This document shows, in pieces, positions 30,575 to 37,733 of a stretch of 43,250 nucleotides of DNA. The notes beneath the pieces were generated by a model that saw only the letters and a program-made list of their open reading frames with translations, did not search any database and was not told the origin of the DNA. This stretch comes from Thermaceae bacterium (GTDB taxonomy: Bacteria > Deinococcota > Deinococci > Deinococcales > Marinithermaceae), in the NCBI GenBank assembly GCA_026985615.1, contig JALSQD010000037.1, forward strand, positions 1 to 43,250. The letters run 5' to 3'. Positions within the stretch are counted from its first letter, which is position 1; every line of letters begins with the position of its first letter. The translations under genes were made by a program, and so were the position numbers.

Positions 30575-31525
30575 CTAGGGGTGCAGCGCCCAGAAACCCG
30601 CCCGCGACGACCACCACAGCAGCACGGCCAGCACCACCAGCAGGGCCCCCAGCGGCCAGAAGCGCCGCGCCGAGATGCGAAAGCGCACGGCGTAGCCCAC
30701 CCCGGCGGTGAAGAGCAGGGCGGCGGCGTTAATGGTGAAGAGGTAGAGCGCCCCGGTGGCGGGGCCGAGCCAGCCAAGGGCGGCGAAGATGCCCGAGGCC
30801 ACCAGCGGCGGCAGCAGGGCGATGGCCACCATCACCCCCACCAGCGTCTGCCCCTGGCCGCGGATGAAGGAGTAGGCCCCCACCGCGCCGGTCACCAGCG
30901 CAAGGGCGAGGTCGAAGAGGTTGGGGGCGCTGCGGGCGATCAGCTGGATGCCGGGTTCGATGGCGGCGAAGGCGGCGAGGCCGCGCGCCAGCAGCCAGGC
31001 CACGCCCCAGGCGAGCGCGGCTCCGGCCAGCGCGGTGAGGCCGGCCTGTGCGGTGAGGCGGCGGTGGCGCCAGAGCAGGCCGAAGCCCAGGCCCATGAGC
31101 GGGCCCATCAAGGGCGCGATGATCATGCTGGCGAGCACCAGCAGCGCGTCGTCGCGCACCAGGCCGGCGAAGGCGATCGTGGCCGAGGCGGCGGTGAGGA
31201 AAAGGTACCAGGGGGTCAGCTTCGAGACGCCCGCAAGCTCGTGCTCGAGCTCTTCGGCGGGCGTGGGCTCTTCGTGCTCCTCCTCGGTGACTTCGGGAAA
31301 GGTCCAGGCGGGGGTGTCGAGGGCCATCCAGTCCTCGGGGCCGAGCACGGGCTTGAGCAGGGCGAGCAGCCGGTCGGCCTCGGCGGTGTCCACGGGCACC
31401 ACCAGGTAGATCTCGTCGGCGCCCGAGCGCAGCACCAACGGATGCAGCCCCTGTTCCTCCATCACCCCCAGCACCGAGGGAGCGCGGGACGCTTCCGCTT
31501 GCACGTAGAGCAGGTGGCGCGCCAT
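30575..31525 (-). CDS. DUF389 membrane protein
   Basis: 316 aa. Soluble N-terminal part of about 100 residues (alpha/beta, then an acidic stretch EVTEEEHEEPTPAEE) and six or seven membrane helices after about 105, with MIIAPLMGPLMGLGFG near 132-147, the hallmark of DUF389 (TIGR00341). No transport function is proven. The ATG is five bases after TAAGCT on the minus strand, and the gene is divergent from rsuA; both -10 elements share one palindrome. Confidence 0.8.
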   Translation of the reverse strand: MARHLLYVQAEASRAPSVLGVMEEQGLHPLVLRSGADEIYLVVPVDTAEADRLLALLKPVLGPEDWMALDTPAWTFPEVTEEEHEEPTPAEELEHELAGVSKLTPWYLFLTAASATIAFAGLVRDDALLVLASMIIAPLMGPLMGLGFGLLWRHRRLTAQAGLTALAGAALAWGVAWLLARGLAAFAAIEPGIQLIARSAPNLFDLALALVTGAVGAYSFIRGQGQTLVGVMVAIALLPPLVASGIFAALGWLGPATGALYLFTINAAALLFTAGVGYAVRFRISARRFWPLGALLVVLAVLLWWSSRAGFWALHP

Positions 31526-31530
31526 GCCTC

Positions 31531-31546
31531 AGCTTACCCGTAAGCT
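31531..31546. promoter_or_regulatory. Palindromic pair of -10 elements between DUF389 gene and rsuA
   Basis: AGCTTAC-CC-GTAAGCT. On the minus strand TAAGCT (31536-31531) is five bases before the DUF389 ATG; on the plus strand TAAGCT (31541-31546) is six bases before the rsuA GTG at 31553. One palindrome contains both -10 elements. Confidence 0.6.
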
Positions 31547-31552
31547 GGAGGC

Positions 31553-32257
31553 GTGGAAGAGCGGCTCGACCGGGTACTCGCCCACCTGGGCCTGGGCACC
31601 CGCAAGGAGGTGGGCAAGCTCATCCGCGCCGGCGCGGTACGGGTGGACGGCGCGGTCGTGCGCGACCGCGGCTTCAAGCTCGACCCCCAGCGGGCCCGCA
31701 TCGAACTGCACGGCGAGCCGTTGGCCTTTGCCCGCCACTACCACGTGCTGCTCCACAAGCCCGCGGGGGTGGTCACGGCCACCCGCTCGGAGCACGAGCC
31801 CACCGTGCTCGACCTGCTGCCGAACGCGCTGTGGCGCGACGATCTCCGGCCCGTGGGCCGGCTCGACAAGCCCACGGAGGGTCTGCTGTTGCTCACCACC
31901 GACGGCGAGCTGCTGCATCGGCTCACCCACCCCCGCTGGAAGGTGGCCAAGGTCTACCTCGCCGAGCTCGAAGCGCCCCTGCCGCCCGACGCGCGCGAGC
32001 GCTTCGCTGCGGGGATCGCGGGCTTCGCCCCGGCCGAGCTGGAGGTGCTGGCGCCGCAGCGCGCGCGGGTGACGCTGCGCGAGGGCAAGCACCGCCAGGT
32101 GCGGCGGATGTTCGCGACGCTGGGCACGCCGGTGGTCTACCTGCGGCGTGAGCGCTTCGGCCCGCTGACGCTCGAGGGGCTCGCGCCCGGGGAGGCGCGA
32201 CCGCTTTTCGAAGGCGAGCTGACCGCGCTTTACGAGGCCGTGGAGCTCGAGCCCTGA
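31553..32257 (+). CDS. rsuA: 16S rRNA pseudouridine synthase RsuA family
   Basis: 234 aa, RsuA length. N-terminal S4 domain (RLDRVLAHLGLGTRKEVGKLI), then the catalytic motif GRLDKPTEGLLLLTTDG with D105 as the nucleophile, and the C-terminal EGKHRQVRRM. It isomerises a uridine to pseudouridine in ribosomal RNA; RsuA modifies 16S U516, RluB/E/F relatives act on 23S, and length plus S4 domain favour RsuA. Leaderless GTG start. Its end overlaps the convergent pseudogene by 28 bp. Confidence 0.85.
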   Translation: MEERLDRVLAHLGLGTRKEVGKLIRAGAVRVDGAVVRDRGFKLDPQRARIELHGEPLAFARHYHVLLHKPAGVVTATRSEHEPTVLDLLPNALWRDDLRPVGRLDKPTEGLLLLTTDGELLHRLTHPRWKVAKVYLAELEAPLPPDARERFAAGIAGFAPAELEVLAPQRARVTLREGKHRQVRRMFATLGTPVVYLRRERFGPLTLEGLAPGEARPLFEGELTALYEAVELEP

Positions 32258-33295
32258 TCCAGGAGCTCTAGCGCGGTTTCCACCGCCTCGTCCAGGCTGC
32301 GGGCCAGCCGGTCGGCCGAGTAGAGGAGCATCAGGTTGTGCCGGTGGTCGTACTCCGGCCCGGTGAAGATGCGCCGCAGCCCGCTGCTGTAGAGCACCAC
32401 CCGCCGCCCCAGCCCCCGCACGTAGCCCTGCACCGCGGCGGCCTCGGCGTCCACGTCGACCCCGTCGCCCCAGATCACCACCACCTCGCCGGCGCGGGCG
32501 GTTTCGAGGTCTTGCTGGGCCCGTAGCTCTAGGGGGCCGTCGCCCTGGTAGCGGCGGGCCACGCTCACCTGCGTCCCGGCCTTTTCCAGCGCCGCGGCGG
32601 CGCGTTCGGCCGCGTCTCGCTGGTGCTCGAACTGTCCGCCGCCGAACTCGAGGTAGACCCGGCGCTGCGGCGCCCGCCCCCGGGCCGGCAGGGGAGCCTC
32701 GGGCGGCTGCTCGACCCAGCGCCGGCAGAGCGCGGCGGTGCTGGCTTCCACCTGGCCGAAGTCGCGCAGTAGCGCGTTGAAGTAGGTGTCGCGGCCGTCA
32801 TAGTCGTGCGTCAGGTCCACTGCCCCGAGGTCGAGTTCACGCGTGCCTAAGAGGTGCAGCAAGGGCGGGGCCGCAAACATCGTGGCGCAGCCGTCGTAGC
32901 AAAAGTGAAAGAAGTTGAACCACAAGAGCGCCACCGGCGTCCCCGAGGCGTGGGCATAGCCCACCTCGCAGGCGACGCCGCTGTCGAGTTGGAGGTCGCC
33001 GGGGGCGCCAGCAGGGCGTAGGCGCGCTCCACCCGTTGGCGGTCGAGGTCGTAAATGGCGCGGCTGAAGTCTTGCGTCTTGGGGTCGAGGGCGGCGTTGG
33101 AGTCGCGAAAGGGTAGGAAGGTGAAGGGTTCCGCGGGCTCGAGCCCTCGCTGGATCAGCGCCTCGCGCAGGCCGGCGAGGCAGCCGTGCTCCAGATCGCG
33201 CCCAGGTGTCGCCCGCTCGGGTCGTACAGCCACGTGGCCACGTAGACCGGGGCCCGGCCGGCGGCGAGGAGTTCGGGGGAGCGTGGAGTCGTCAT
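32230..33295 (-). pseudogene. Frameshifted double-domain nucleoside deoxyribosyltransferase-like gene
   Basis: The reading is split over three frames. From the ATG at 33295 the first part reads to VYVATWLYDPSGRHLG; adding one base at the CCC (+ strand 33201-33203) joins it to RDLEHGCLAGLREAL...RVERAYALLAPP; adding one base at the five-G run 33001-33005 joins that to GDLQLDSGVACEVGYAHASGTPV and on to the stop. The reconstructed protein, about 354 aa, has two similar halves: the first with the deoxyribosyltransferase motif D-x-G-x-x-x-E-x-G-x-A, the second (from RRVYLEFGGGQ) similar in fold but with a degenerate motif. Both lesions are single-base losses in homopolymers, so it may be a real pseudogene or sequencing errors. 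It overlaps the upstream DMT gene by ATGA. Confidence 0.72.
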
Positions 33296-33813
33296 GTCTC
33301 GCGCATCATCAACACCACGCCCAGCAGCACCAGCAGCAGGCCCGCCGTGCGCGCGGGGGTCATGGTGATCTGCATCTGCCCGAACCAGCCGAACTGATCG
33401 ATCAGCGCCGCGGTGAGCAGCTGGCTGGCCACGATGACCGTGAGCGCGGCCAGCACCCCGAGGTGCTGGATGGCCAGGATGGTGCCCGCCACCACCGCGA
33501 CGCCCAGCACGCCTCCCAGGAAGGCGTAGGGTGGGAGGCCACGCAGCGGCGCGGCGGCGAGCCACACCACGCCGAGTACCAGCATCGTCCAGACCCCCCA
33601 GCCGAGCAGGCGCAGCCCGGGACCGAGCCGCCCTTCGACGAGAAGGTTGCGTTCGAAAAGCAGGAAGCCGGCCGCGGCGGCCAGCAATCCGATCAGGTGC
33701 ACCAGCGTGACCATGCCCCAGGTTCCCAGGCGGTCCTGGAGCACCGAGTTGATGGGCCCGATGGCCGCGATGAACATCCCGGTCGCAATGGCGACGACGA
33801 GTCCCGCGTTCAT
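33292..33813 (-). CDS. DMT-superfamily transporter, DUF606/YdcZ type
   Basis: 173 aa with five hydrophobic helices, the half-size YdcZ (DUF606) form of DMT proteins, opening INSVLQDRLGTWGMVTLVHLIGL. Substrate unknown. Its ATG overlaps the TGA of an 11-codon upstream ORF and is preceded by a G-run (GGGGGG) as ribosome site, so it is likely translated by termination-reinitiation. Its stop overlaps the ATG of the frameshifted pseudogene. Confidence 0.78.
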   Translation of the reverse strand: MNAGLVVAIATGMFIAAIGPINSVLQDRLGTWGMVTLVHLIGLLAAAAGFLLFERNLLVEGRLGPGLRLLGWGVWTMLVLGVVWLAAAPLRGLPPYAFLGGVLGVAVVAGTILAIQHLGVLAALTVIVASQLLTAALIDQFGWFGQMQITMTPARTAGLLLVLLGVVLMMRET

Positions 33814-33845
33814 GTTGCCCCCCGCACCCGTTCGCTTGCTGTCAT
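33810..33845 (-). CDS. 11-aa leaderless upstream ORF of the DMT gene
   Basis: MTASERVRGAT followed by TGA. The ATG is six bases after a TAAAAT -10 element, so it is exactly the leaderless start the promoter predicts; the TGA shares bases with the DMT ATG (ATGA). Read as a leader peptide or coupling cistron; no attenuator hairpin is visible. It could simply be a device for moving ribosomes to a start that has no leader. Confidence 0.45.
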   Translation of the reverse strand: MTASERVRGAT

Positions 33846-33851
33846 GAAACC

Positions 33852-33857
33852 ATTTTA
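33852..33857 (-). promoter_or_regulatory. -10 element (TAAAAT) for the uORF-DMT unit
   Basis: TAAAAT, six bases (GGTTTC), ATG at 33845. Confidence 0.55.
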
Positions 33858-34052
33858 TCCACCGTCCGGGGTCTAGGGGAAGTCTCTATTTCAATCTAAT
33901 CCGAAAACGAACCTCTTTCCATAAATGCTCCAATGTAGAACGATCTCCACTTATCGGAACGTATCCCGCTTTCATCGAGCAGAATACGGACTCGTTACAG
34001 GCAGGTCCACCGGTCCACCTTAAGGACTTAAGGAACGATTAGCTTGGGGCGT
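33858..34052. other. Gene-free, A/T-richer stretch with two tandem 8-mers
   Basis: About 195 bp with visibly lower GC and no coding frame. It holds GGTCCACC twice in tandem (34004-34019) and CTTAAGGA twice in tandem (34019-34034). Nothing else is recognised; it may be a degraded insertion or a transferred remnant. Confidence 0.4.
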
Positions 34053-35225
34053 TCAAGAGCCGGGCCGGTCGAAAGGGAGGCCCCCGCCGTCGGTTGGCGC
34101 GTCGGGTTCTCCAAGGTCGGACGCGGGTGGATTGACACCGTCTCCGGGGGCGTTCGGCGGCGGCGAGACCTTGCCTCCGGGGTTGAAGGCGTAGCCCTGA
34201 CGCAGCAGCTCTAGGTCGGCGGCGTCTACCTTGCCGTCGTAGTTGAGGTCGGGATCGAAACCGGTGGTTTTCTTGCCGGCCTGGTCCTGGGGCGGCTGCC
34301 TGGGCTCCGACCCGGCGGGGGGCGCGGCGTCTTCACTGCCGCCGTCCGGAGGCGCGGTGGGGGTTTCGGGTTCGGCCTCGGGGCCGCCTTCCGGGCTCTC
34401 GGGACTCGCGGGCGCGTTCTCCTTAGGTGCGGGGGGCTGGCCCTCGATCTTCTTGGGCGCGCGCTTCCAGGCCTGGGCGAGCGCGCGCAGGTCGTCGAAG
34501 GCGTAGGCGCCTTCGTCGGCGGGGCGCTTGGGCGGCTTATTGGTGTAGGGCTCGCCGTCGGGCTTGAAGAACTGGTCCTGCGGCTGCACCTTGGGGCGCA
34601 GTTTGCGGGTGGGCTCGAGCTTCAGCCGGAACACCTCACCGCCGCGGAAGGTCTGGGTGAAGGCGCCGTCGATGTCGAGCGCCTGTTGCTCTTCGTCGTA
34701 ACGGACCACGTAGACGAGGTTGGGGTTGGCCTTCAGGCTTTCCAGGTCGGGCTTCAGGTCCTTGAGGGTGAGGCGCAGGCGGAACGCCTGGGTGGGGCGC
34801 TTGTCGAGGGTGAAGACGGCGATGAAGGGCGCGTCGGTCTCCGAGGCCGGCAGTTTGGCGGTGAGCTTGGGCGGGGGCGGGTCGCTCACCTTGAGGGTGA
34901 GGGGGACGCTGCGGCTCGAAAGCGCGGCGTCGTTGACCACCACCGTGATCTTGAAGCTACCCTTTTCCTGTGGCACGCCCGAGATGCGGCCGCTGGCGAA
35001 GCGCAGCCCCTTGGGCAGCTTGCCCTCGAGCTCGAAGCTGTAGGGGCGCACGCCGCCCGAGGCGGGCAGCTTGGCCTCGTAGCGCTCGCCGATGTAGGCT
35101 GGCGGCAGCGAGCGCACCGCCAGCCGTAGCGGCTCGCCCGGGCCGCCGTCGCTGGTGCCGCAGCCCGCCAGCCCCGCGAGCGCGGCGAGCCCCAGCAGGA
35201 GCGCGGAAACGATCTTGGACCGCAC
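34053..35225 (-). CDS. Lipoprotein with Ig-like domain and split dockerin-like repeats
   Basis: 390 aa. Signal peptide with lipobox LAGC (C22). Residues about 35-113 form a 'putative Ig' domain of He_PIG type: PASGGVRPYSFELEGKLPKGLRF and GVPQEKGSFKITVVVND. Then a second domain (about 120-205) and a disordered Pro/Glu/Ala-rich linker (260-320). A Ca-binding dockerin-like loop DLNYDGKVDAADLELL lies at 326-341, and a degenerate partner helix YAFDDLRALAQAW at 241-253, so the two repeats are separated by the linker. Lipid-anchored, probably exposed on the cell surface. GTG start six bases after TAGCTT. Binding partner unknown. Confidence 0.72.
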   Translation of the reverse strand: MRSKIVSALLLGLAALAGLAGCGTSDGGPGEPLRLAVRSLPPAYIGERYEAKLPASGGVRPYSFELEGKLPKGLRFASGRISGVPQEKGSFKITVVVNDAALSSRSVPLTLKVSDPPPPKLTAKLPASETDAPFIAVFTLDKRPTQAFRLRLTLKDLKPDLESLKANPNLVYVVRYDEEQQALDIDGAFTQTFRGGEVFRLKLEPTRKLRPKVQPQDQFFKPDGEPYTNKPPKRPADEGAYAFDDLRALAQAWKRAPKKIEGQPPAPKENAPASPESPEGGPEAEPETPTAPPDGGSEDAAPPAGSEPRQPPQDQAGKKTTGFDPDLNYDGKVDAADLELLRQGYAFNPGGKVSPPPNAPGDGVNPPASDLGEPDAPTDGGGLPFDRPGS

Positions 35226-35231
35226 AGTTCT

Positions 35232-35237
35232 AAGCTA
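35232..35237 (-). promoter_or_regulatory. -10-like element (TAGCTT) of the dockerin-like lipoprotein
   Basis: TAGCTT six bases before the GTG at 35225; weak match, but the spacing is the one seen elsewhere. Confidence 0.35.
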
Positions 35238-35321
35238 CCGCCCGCGGCGATGAGATGCCTGACAATTGTTGGGTTAACGGGTGGATAACGCAGCGGTAAC
35301 CCGCCGTTTATGCTCCTCCAG

Positions 35322-35327
35322 CACAAT
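35322..35327 (+). promoter_or_regulatory. -10-like element (CACAAT) of the Asp/Tyr/His-rich protein
   Basis: CACAAT nine bases before the ATG at 35337; no ribosome site is seen. Confidence 0.3.
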
Positions 35328-35336
35328 GCGGGCGTC

Positions 35337-35909
35337 ATGAAACGGACGCAGCAGTTTTCCCTCTTGTTGGTGGCCGCCCTTCTCGGTATCTTCGCGGCCT
35401 TGGCCCTCGGCAGCTCCTACGAGTACGACAAGCGGTCTGGCGACCCAATGCTGGACGTTCCGGCCGCGCTCGTCTTGCTCTACGACGCGGACGGGCGCGT
35501 GATCTGGAGCAGCACCTTCCCCGGCGAGCCTTCGAGCGACGTTCTCGCGCGTACCGCCCGGGTGGAGCTTCGCGACGCCCAGGACCGGGTGATTGCCTCC
35601 TCGTCCGTGGACCCCTCTGGCTACGGCAGCGCCCACCCGGTGGTCCACATCAACGGCAAGCCGGTGGCGGTGAAGGACCTTTTGCGCTCGAGCTACGGCT
35701 ACGGCGGGTACGACGACGATGACCGCTACTATGGCGACGGCAGCTACGACGGCAGCTACCGCGACGACGACGGCTACGACTCGAGCTCGAGCAGCTACGA
35801 CCACGACGACCGCTACGACGATCACGACGGCAGTTACGATCACAACGACCACGACGACGATCACCACGACGCCTCCGGGGATGACGACCGCTATCGCGAC
35901 GACGACTAA
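35337..35909 (+). CDS. Secreted protein with Asp/Tyr/His/Ser-rich low-complexity tail
   Basis: 190 aa. The ATG at 35337 opens on a signal peptide (MKRTQQFSLLLVAALLGIFAALALG); an in-frame ATG at 35310 adds nine residues in front and is less likely. Residues 28-118 form a small beta-rich domain (ALVLLYDADGRVIWSS, VELRDAQDRVIASS). The last 70 residues are almost only D, Y, H, S, G and R, with blocks such as YDDDDRYYGDG, YDHDDRYDDHD and DHDDDHHD. That composition suggests binding of Ca2+, Zn2+ or mineral surfaces outside the cell, but no family is recognised. The tail's nucleotide sequence is rich in GAC/GAT repeats. Strong hairpin terminator follows. Confidence 0.7.
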   Translation: MKRTQQFSLLLVAALLGIFAALALGSSYEYDKRSGDPMLDVPAALVLLYDADGRVIWSSTFPGEPSSDVLARTARVELRDAQDRVIASSSVDPSGYGSAHPVVHINGKPVAVKDLLRSSYGYGGYDDDDRYYGDGSYDGSYRDDDGYDSSSSSYDHDDRYDDHDGSYDHNDHDDDHHDASGDDDRYRDDD

Positions 35910-35931
35910 TCGTCACCCCATCCCTTGCTCA

Positions 35932-35957
35932 GAGGGCCCGCCGAAAGGCGGGCCCTC
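35932..35957. terminator. Bidirectional hairpin terminator
   Basis: Perfect 11-bp stem GAGGGCCCGCC / GGCGGGCCCTC closed by a GAAA tetraloop, lying between two convergent genes. T-runs are short (CCTCGTTC), so it acts as a GC-rich stop for either direction. Confidence 0.75.
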
Positions 35958-35977
35958 CCTCGTTCACCCGGGTTTGC

Positions 35978-36583
35978 TCAGGGCAGGACGTAGTTTAGGT
36001 ACTTTTCTGCGAACGTGACGTTGGTTCCGTCTGGCAGGAGGAACAGGTCCGCGTCATCCTGATTCGCCATTTCTTCCAGGGTAAGGCTGGACTCCACCGC
36101 AGAAACCGTGACGTTCACGGTGTCGCCGCTTTGCGGCAGCGTGTCCCCGAAGCCGCTCAGTGCGGTCAGATCGGGCAGCGTGTACTCGGTGGCGTTGCCT
36201 AGGTAAGTCTTGCTGATGGTCGCGTTTACCACTACCGGGGTGCCCCAGTCGGCGTTGATGGTGTAGACCAGCAGGTTGGCGCTTGCGGCGAGGTTTGTGA
36301 CGCTTACCGGCGAACCGCTGAGGCTGGGGTTGATGGCAGTGGGCAAGGTGATGGCGGGTGTGCCTGCAGCGCTAGCGAAGATCCCGCCCACAAGGTTTGG
36401 CGGGCTTTCGGCGAAAGCGATAAAGCTATACCTGTCGGCGAAAGCGAGGTCTAGGTATTCGCTACCGGCTCCGCCCGGGCCCGCGCCCGTACCTGCGCGC
36501 AACAGCGTTTCGTTGGGGGTGACCGCCGTCGCCATCCAGAAGGGGGCGTAGCCCGAGGGCACGAGCGCCGGCCGTAAATTCAC
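35978..36583 (-). CDS. Uncharacterised beta-rich protein, possibly N-terminally truncated
   Basis: 201 aa from the GTG at 36583. No signal peptide is present although the body looks like an exported beta protein (VYTINADWGTPVVVNATISKTY, DTVNVTVSAVESSLTL, FLLPDGTNVTF). Possible starts upstream are a TTG at 36628 that lies at the base of the terminator hairpin and is unlikely. Because the N-terminus begins abruptly (NLRPALVPSGYAPFWMATAV) it may be the remaining end of a longer surface protein. It lies directly downstream of the vWA lipoprotein gene on the same strand, and the hairpin 36590-36626 separates them. Family not recognised. Confidence 0.5.
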   Translation of the reverse strand: MNLRPALVPSGYAPFWMATAVTPNETLLRAGTGAGPGGAGSEYLDLAFADRYSFIAFAESPPNLVGGIFASAAGTPAITLPTAINPSLSGSPVSVTNLAASANLLVYTINADWGTPVVVNATISKTYLGNATEYTLPDLTALSGFGDTLPQSGDTVNVTVSAVESSLTLEEMANQDDADLFLLPDGTNVTFAEKYLNYVLP

Positions 36584-36589
36584 ATAAAG

Positions 36590-36626
36590 GCCCCCGGCTC
36601 CCGGGCGGCCTTGGGGAGCCGGGGGC
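36590..36626 (-). terminator. Hairpin downstream of the vWA lipoprotein gene
   Basis: Perfect 13-bp stem (GCCCCCGGCTCCC and its complement) around an 11-base loop, 13 bp after the vWA stop, followed on the minus strand by CTTTATG. Probable terminator; only partial U-run. Confidence 0.65.
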
Positions 36627-36638
36627 AAAGGCGCTAAA

Positions 36639-37685
36639 TTAGCGAAGCACCACCCTCACGGGAATCTCCGCGATCAGGGACCCGTTTACCCTAAGTTCGA
36701 GTACAAAGTGCACCTCGTCCGCCGACACCCCGCTATCCGTAAAGGTCACCTGGAAGGTGATCGAGCGGGTTTCACGAAGGTCTACCCGCTGTTCGCTGGG
36801 GCTTATTTCTTGTACGAGCCCCTCATCCCCGACCGGCACCAGGCGGACCACCGCGTCGGTCACCGCGCCCGAAACTGCCTCCCGGATCGCGTCCACCAGT
36901 TCGGCACTATCGGAACCCACGTCGAAGACCGCGCCCCCGGTGGCCTCGGCGATCGTCTCCGCCGCCGGGTCCACCGAGCCGCTATTCATGAACACGATGC
37001 GCACGCCCTCCCGCTCGGCGGTGGCGATCACGTCTTCTGCCGTCGTGGGGTAGGGGTAGCCCAGATCCTCCGGGGTATGGAAACTCGCGTCGGTGGAAAC
37101 CAGCAAAAATCGGAGCCGCTCGCTCCCCCAATCTGGATAGGTCACCGGAATGCTGGCCCCTGCGCAATCACCCGATACGCTTCGCCCCGCCCCCGTCATA
37201 GCCTGGTACATCGCCTCCAGCTGGGACTCGGGTTCGTCGAGACCCGAGGCTACCGCGAGCTCGTCGACCTTTTGCGAAAAGGCCTCGATATCGTCCGAAA
37301 AGGCGAGTTCGAGCCGGTAGCCGTAATCGCCGCTCTCGGGATCTCCAAAATCTCCACAGGGGGCGTCTACGAAGCTTGAAAGCGCGACGCGGAAGTTGGG
37401 CACCACCGCGTCGAGTGCCTCCGCGATGGCCTGGGTCTGGGTACGCCAATTGTCTAGGTCATCGTAGAAACTCCCCGAGAGATCCACGAGCCACATCACG
37501 TCGGCCGCGAGCTCTCCTGTCTCGGGGTTGGGCAGCTCCACGGTCACGCTTTGGGTCACCGCACCTCCCCGGGGAATCTCGACCACGAGTTCTTCGTCAC
37601 CCGTCAGTTCGTCGACCAACCCGCATCCCGAGAATGCCAAGAGAAGCGCGAGCAGACCCAAACGCCAAAGCTTAAACTTTCCCAT
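36639..37685 (-). CDS. vWA-domain lipoprotein
   Basis: 349 aa from the ATG at 37685, which has AGGAGG eight bases upstream; the longer in-frame start at 37709 would be inside the leader and is rejected. Signal peptide ends at FSGC (Cys21 lipidated). The vWA domain carries the MIDAS D68-L-S70-G-S72 and a later S-T-D in FLLVSTDAS, so metal-dependent adhesion is likely. Sequence around FRVALSSFVDAPCGDFGDPES resembles integrin-beta-like vWA. The C-terminal part (about 270-349) is a beta domain. Surface protein; ligand unknown. TATAAT promoter at 37728-37733. Confidence 0.8.
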   Translation of the reverse strand: MGKFKLWRLGLLALLLAFSGCGLVDELTGDEELVVEIPRGGAVTQSVTVELPNPETGELAADVMWLVDLSGSFYDDLDNWRTQTQAIAEALDAVVPNFRVALSSFVDAPCGDFGDPESGDYGYRLELAFSDDIEAFSQKVDELAVASGLDEPESQLEAMYQAMTGAGRSVSGDCAGASIPVTYPDWGSERLRFLLVSTDASFHTPEDLGYPYPTTAEDVIATAEREGVRIVFMNSGSVDPAAETIAEATGGAVFDVGSDSAELVDAIREAVSGAVTDAVVRLVPVGDEGLVQEISPSEQRVDLRETRSITFQVTFTDSGVSADEVHFVLELRVNGSLIAEIPVRVVLR

Positions 37686-37727
37686 AACCTTCGCCTCCTT
37701 GGACCGCACTGTACAAATTCCAACCTT

Positions 37728-37733
37728 ATTATA
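37728..37733 (-). promoter_or_regulatory. -10 element (TATAAT) of the vWA lipoprotein gene
   Basis: Perfect TATAAT with a leader of about 36 nt containing AGGAGG. Confidence 0.55.

Noticed and set aside
32230..33295. Programmed ribosomal frameshifting in the deoxyribosyltransferase-like gene
   Set aside because: Two shifts at simple homopolymers without slippery heptamers or stimulatory structures; mutation or read error is simpler.
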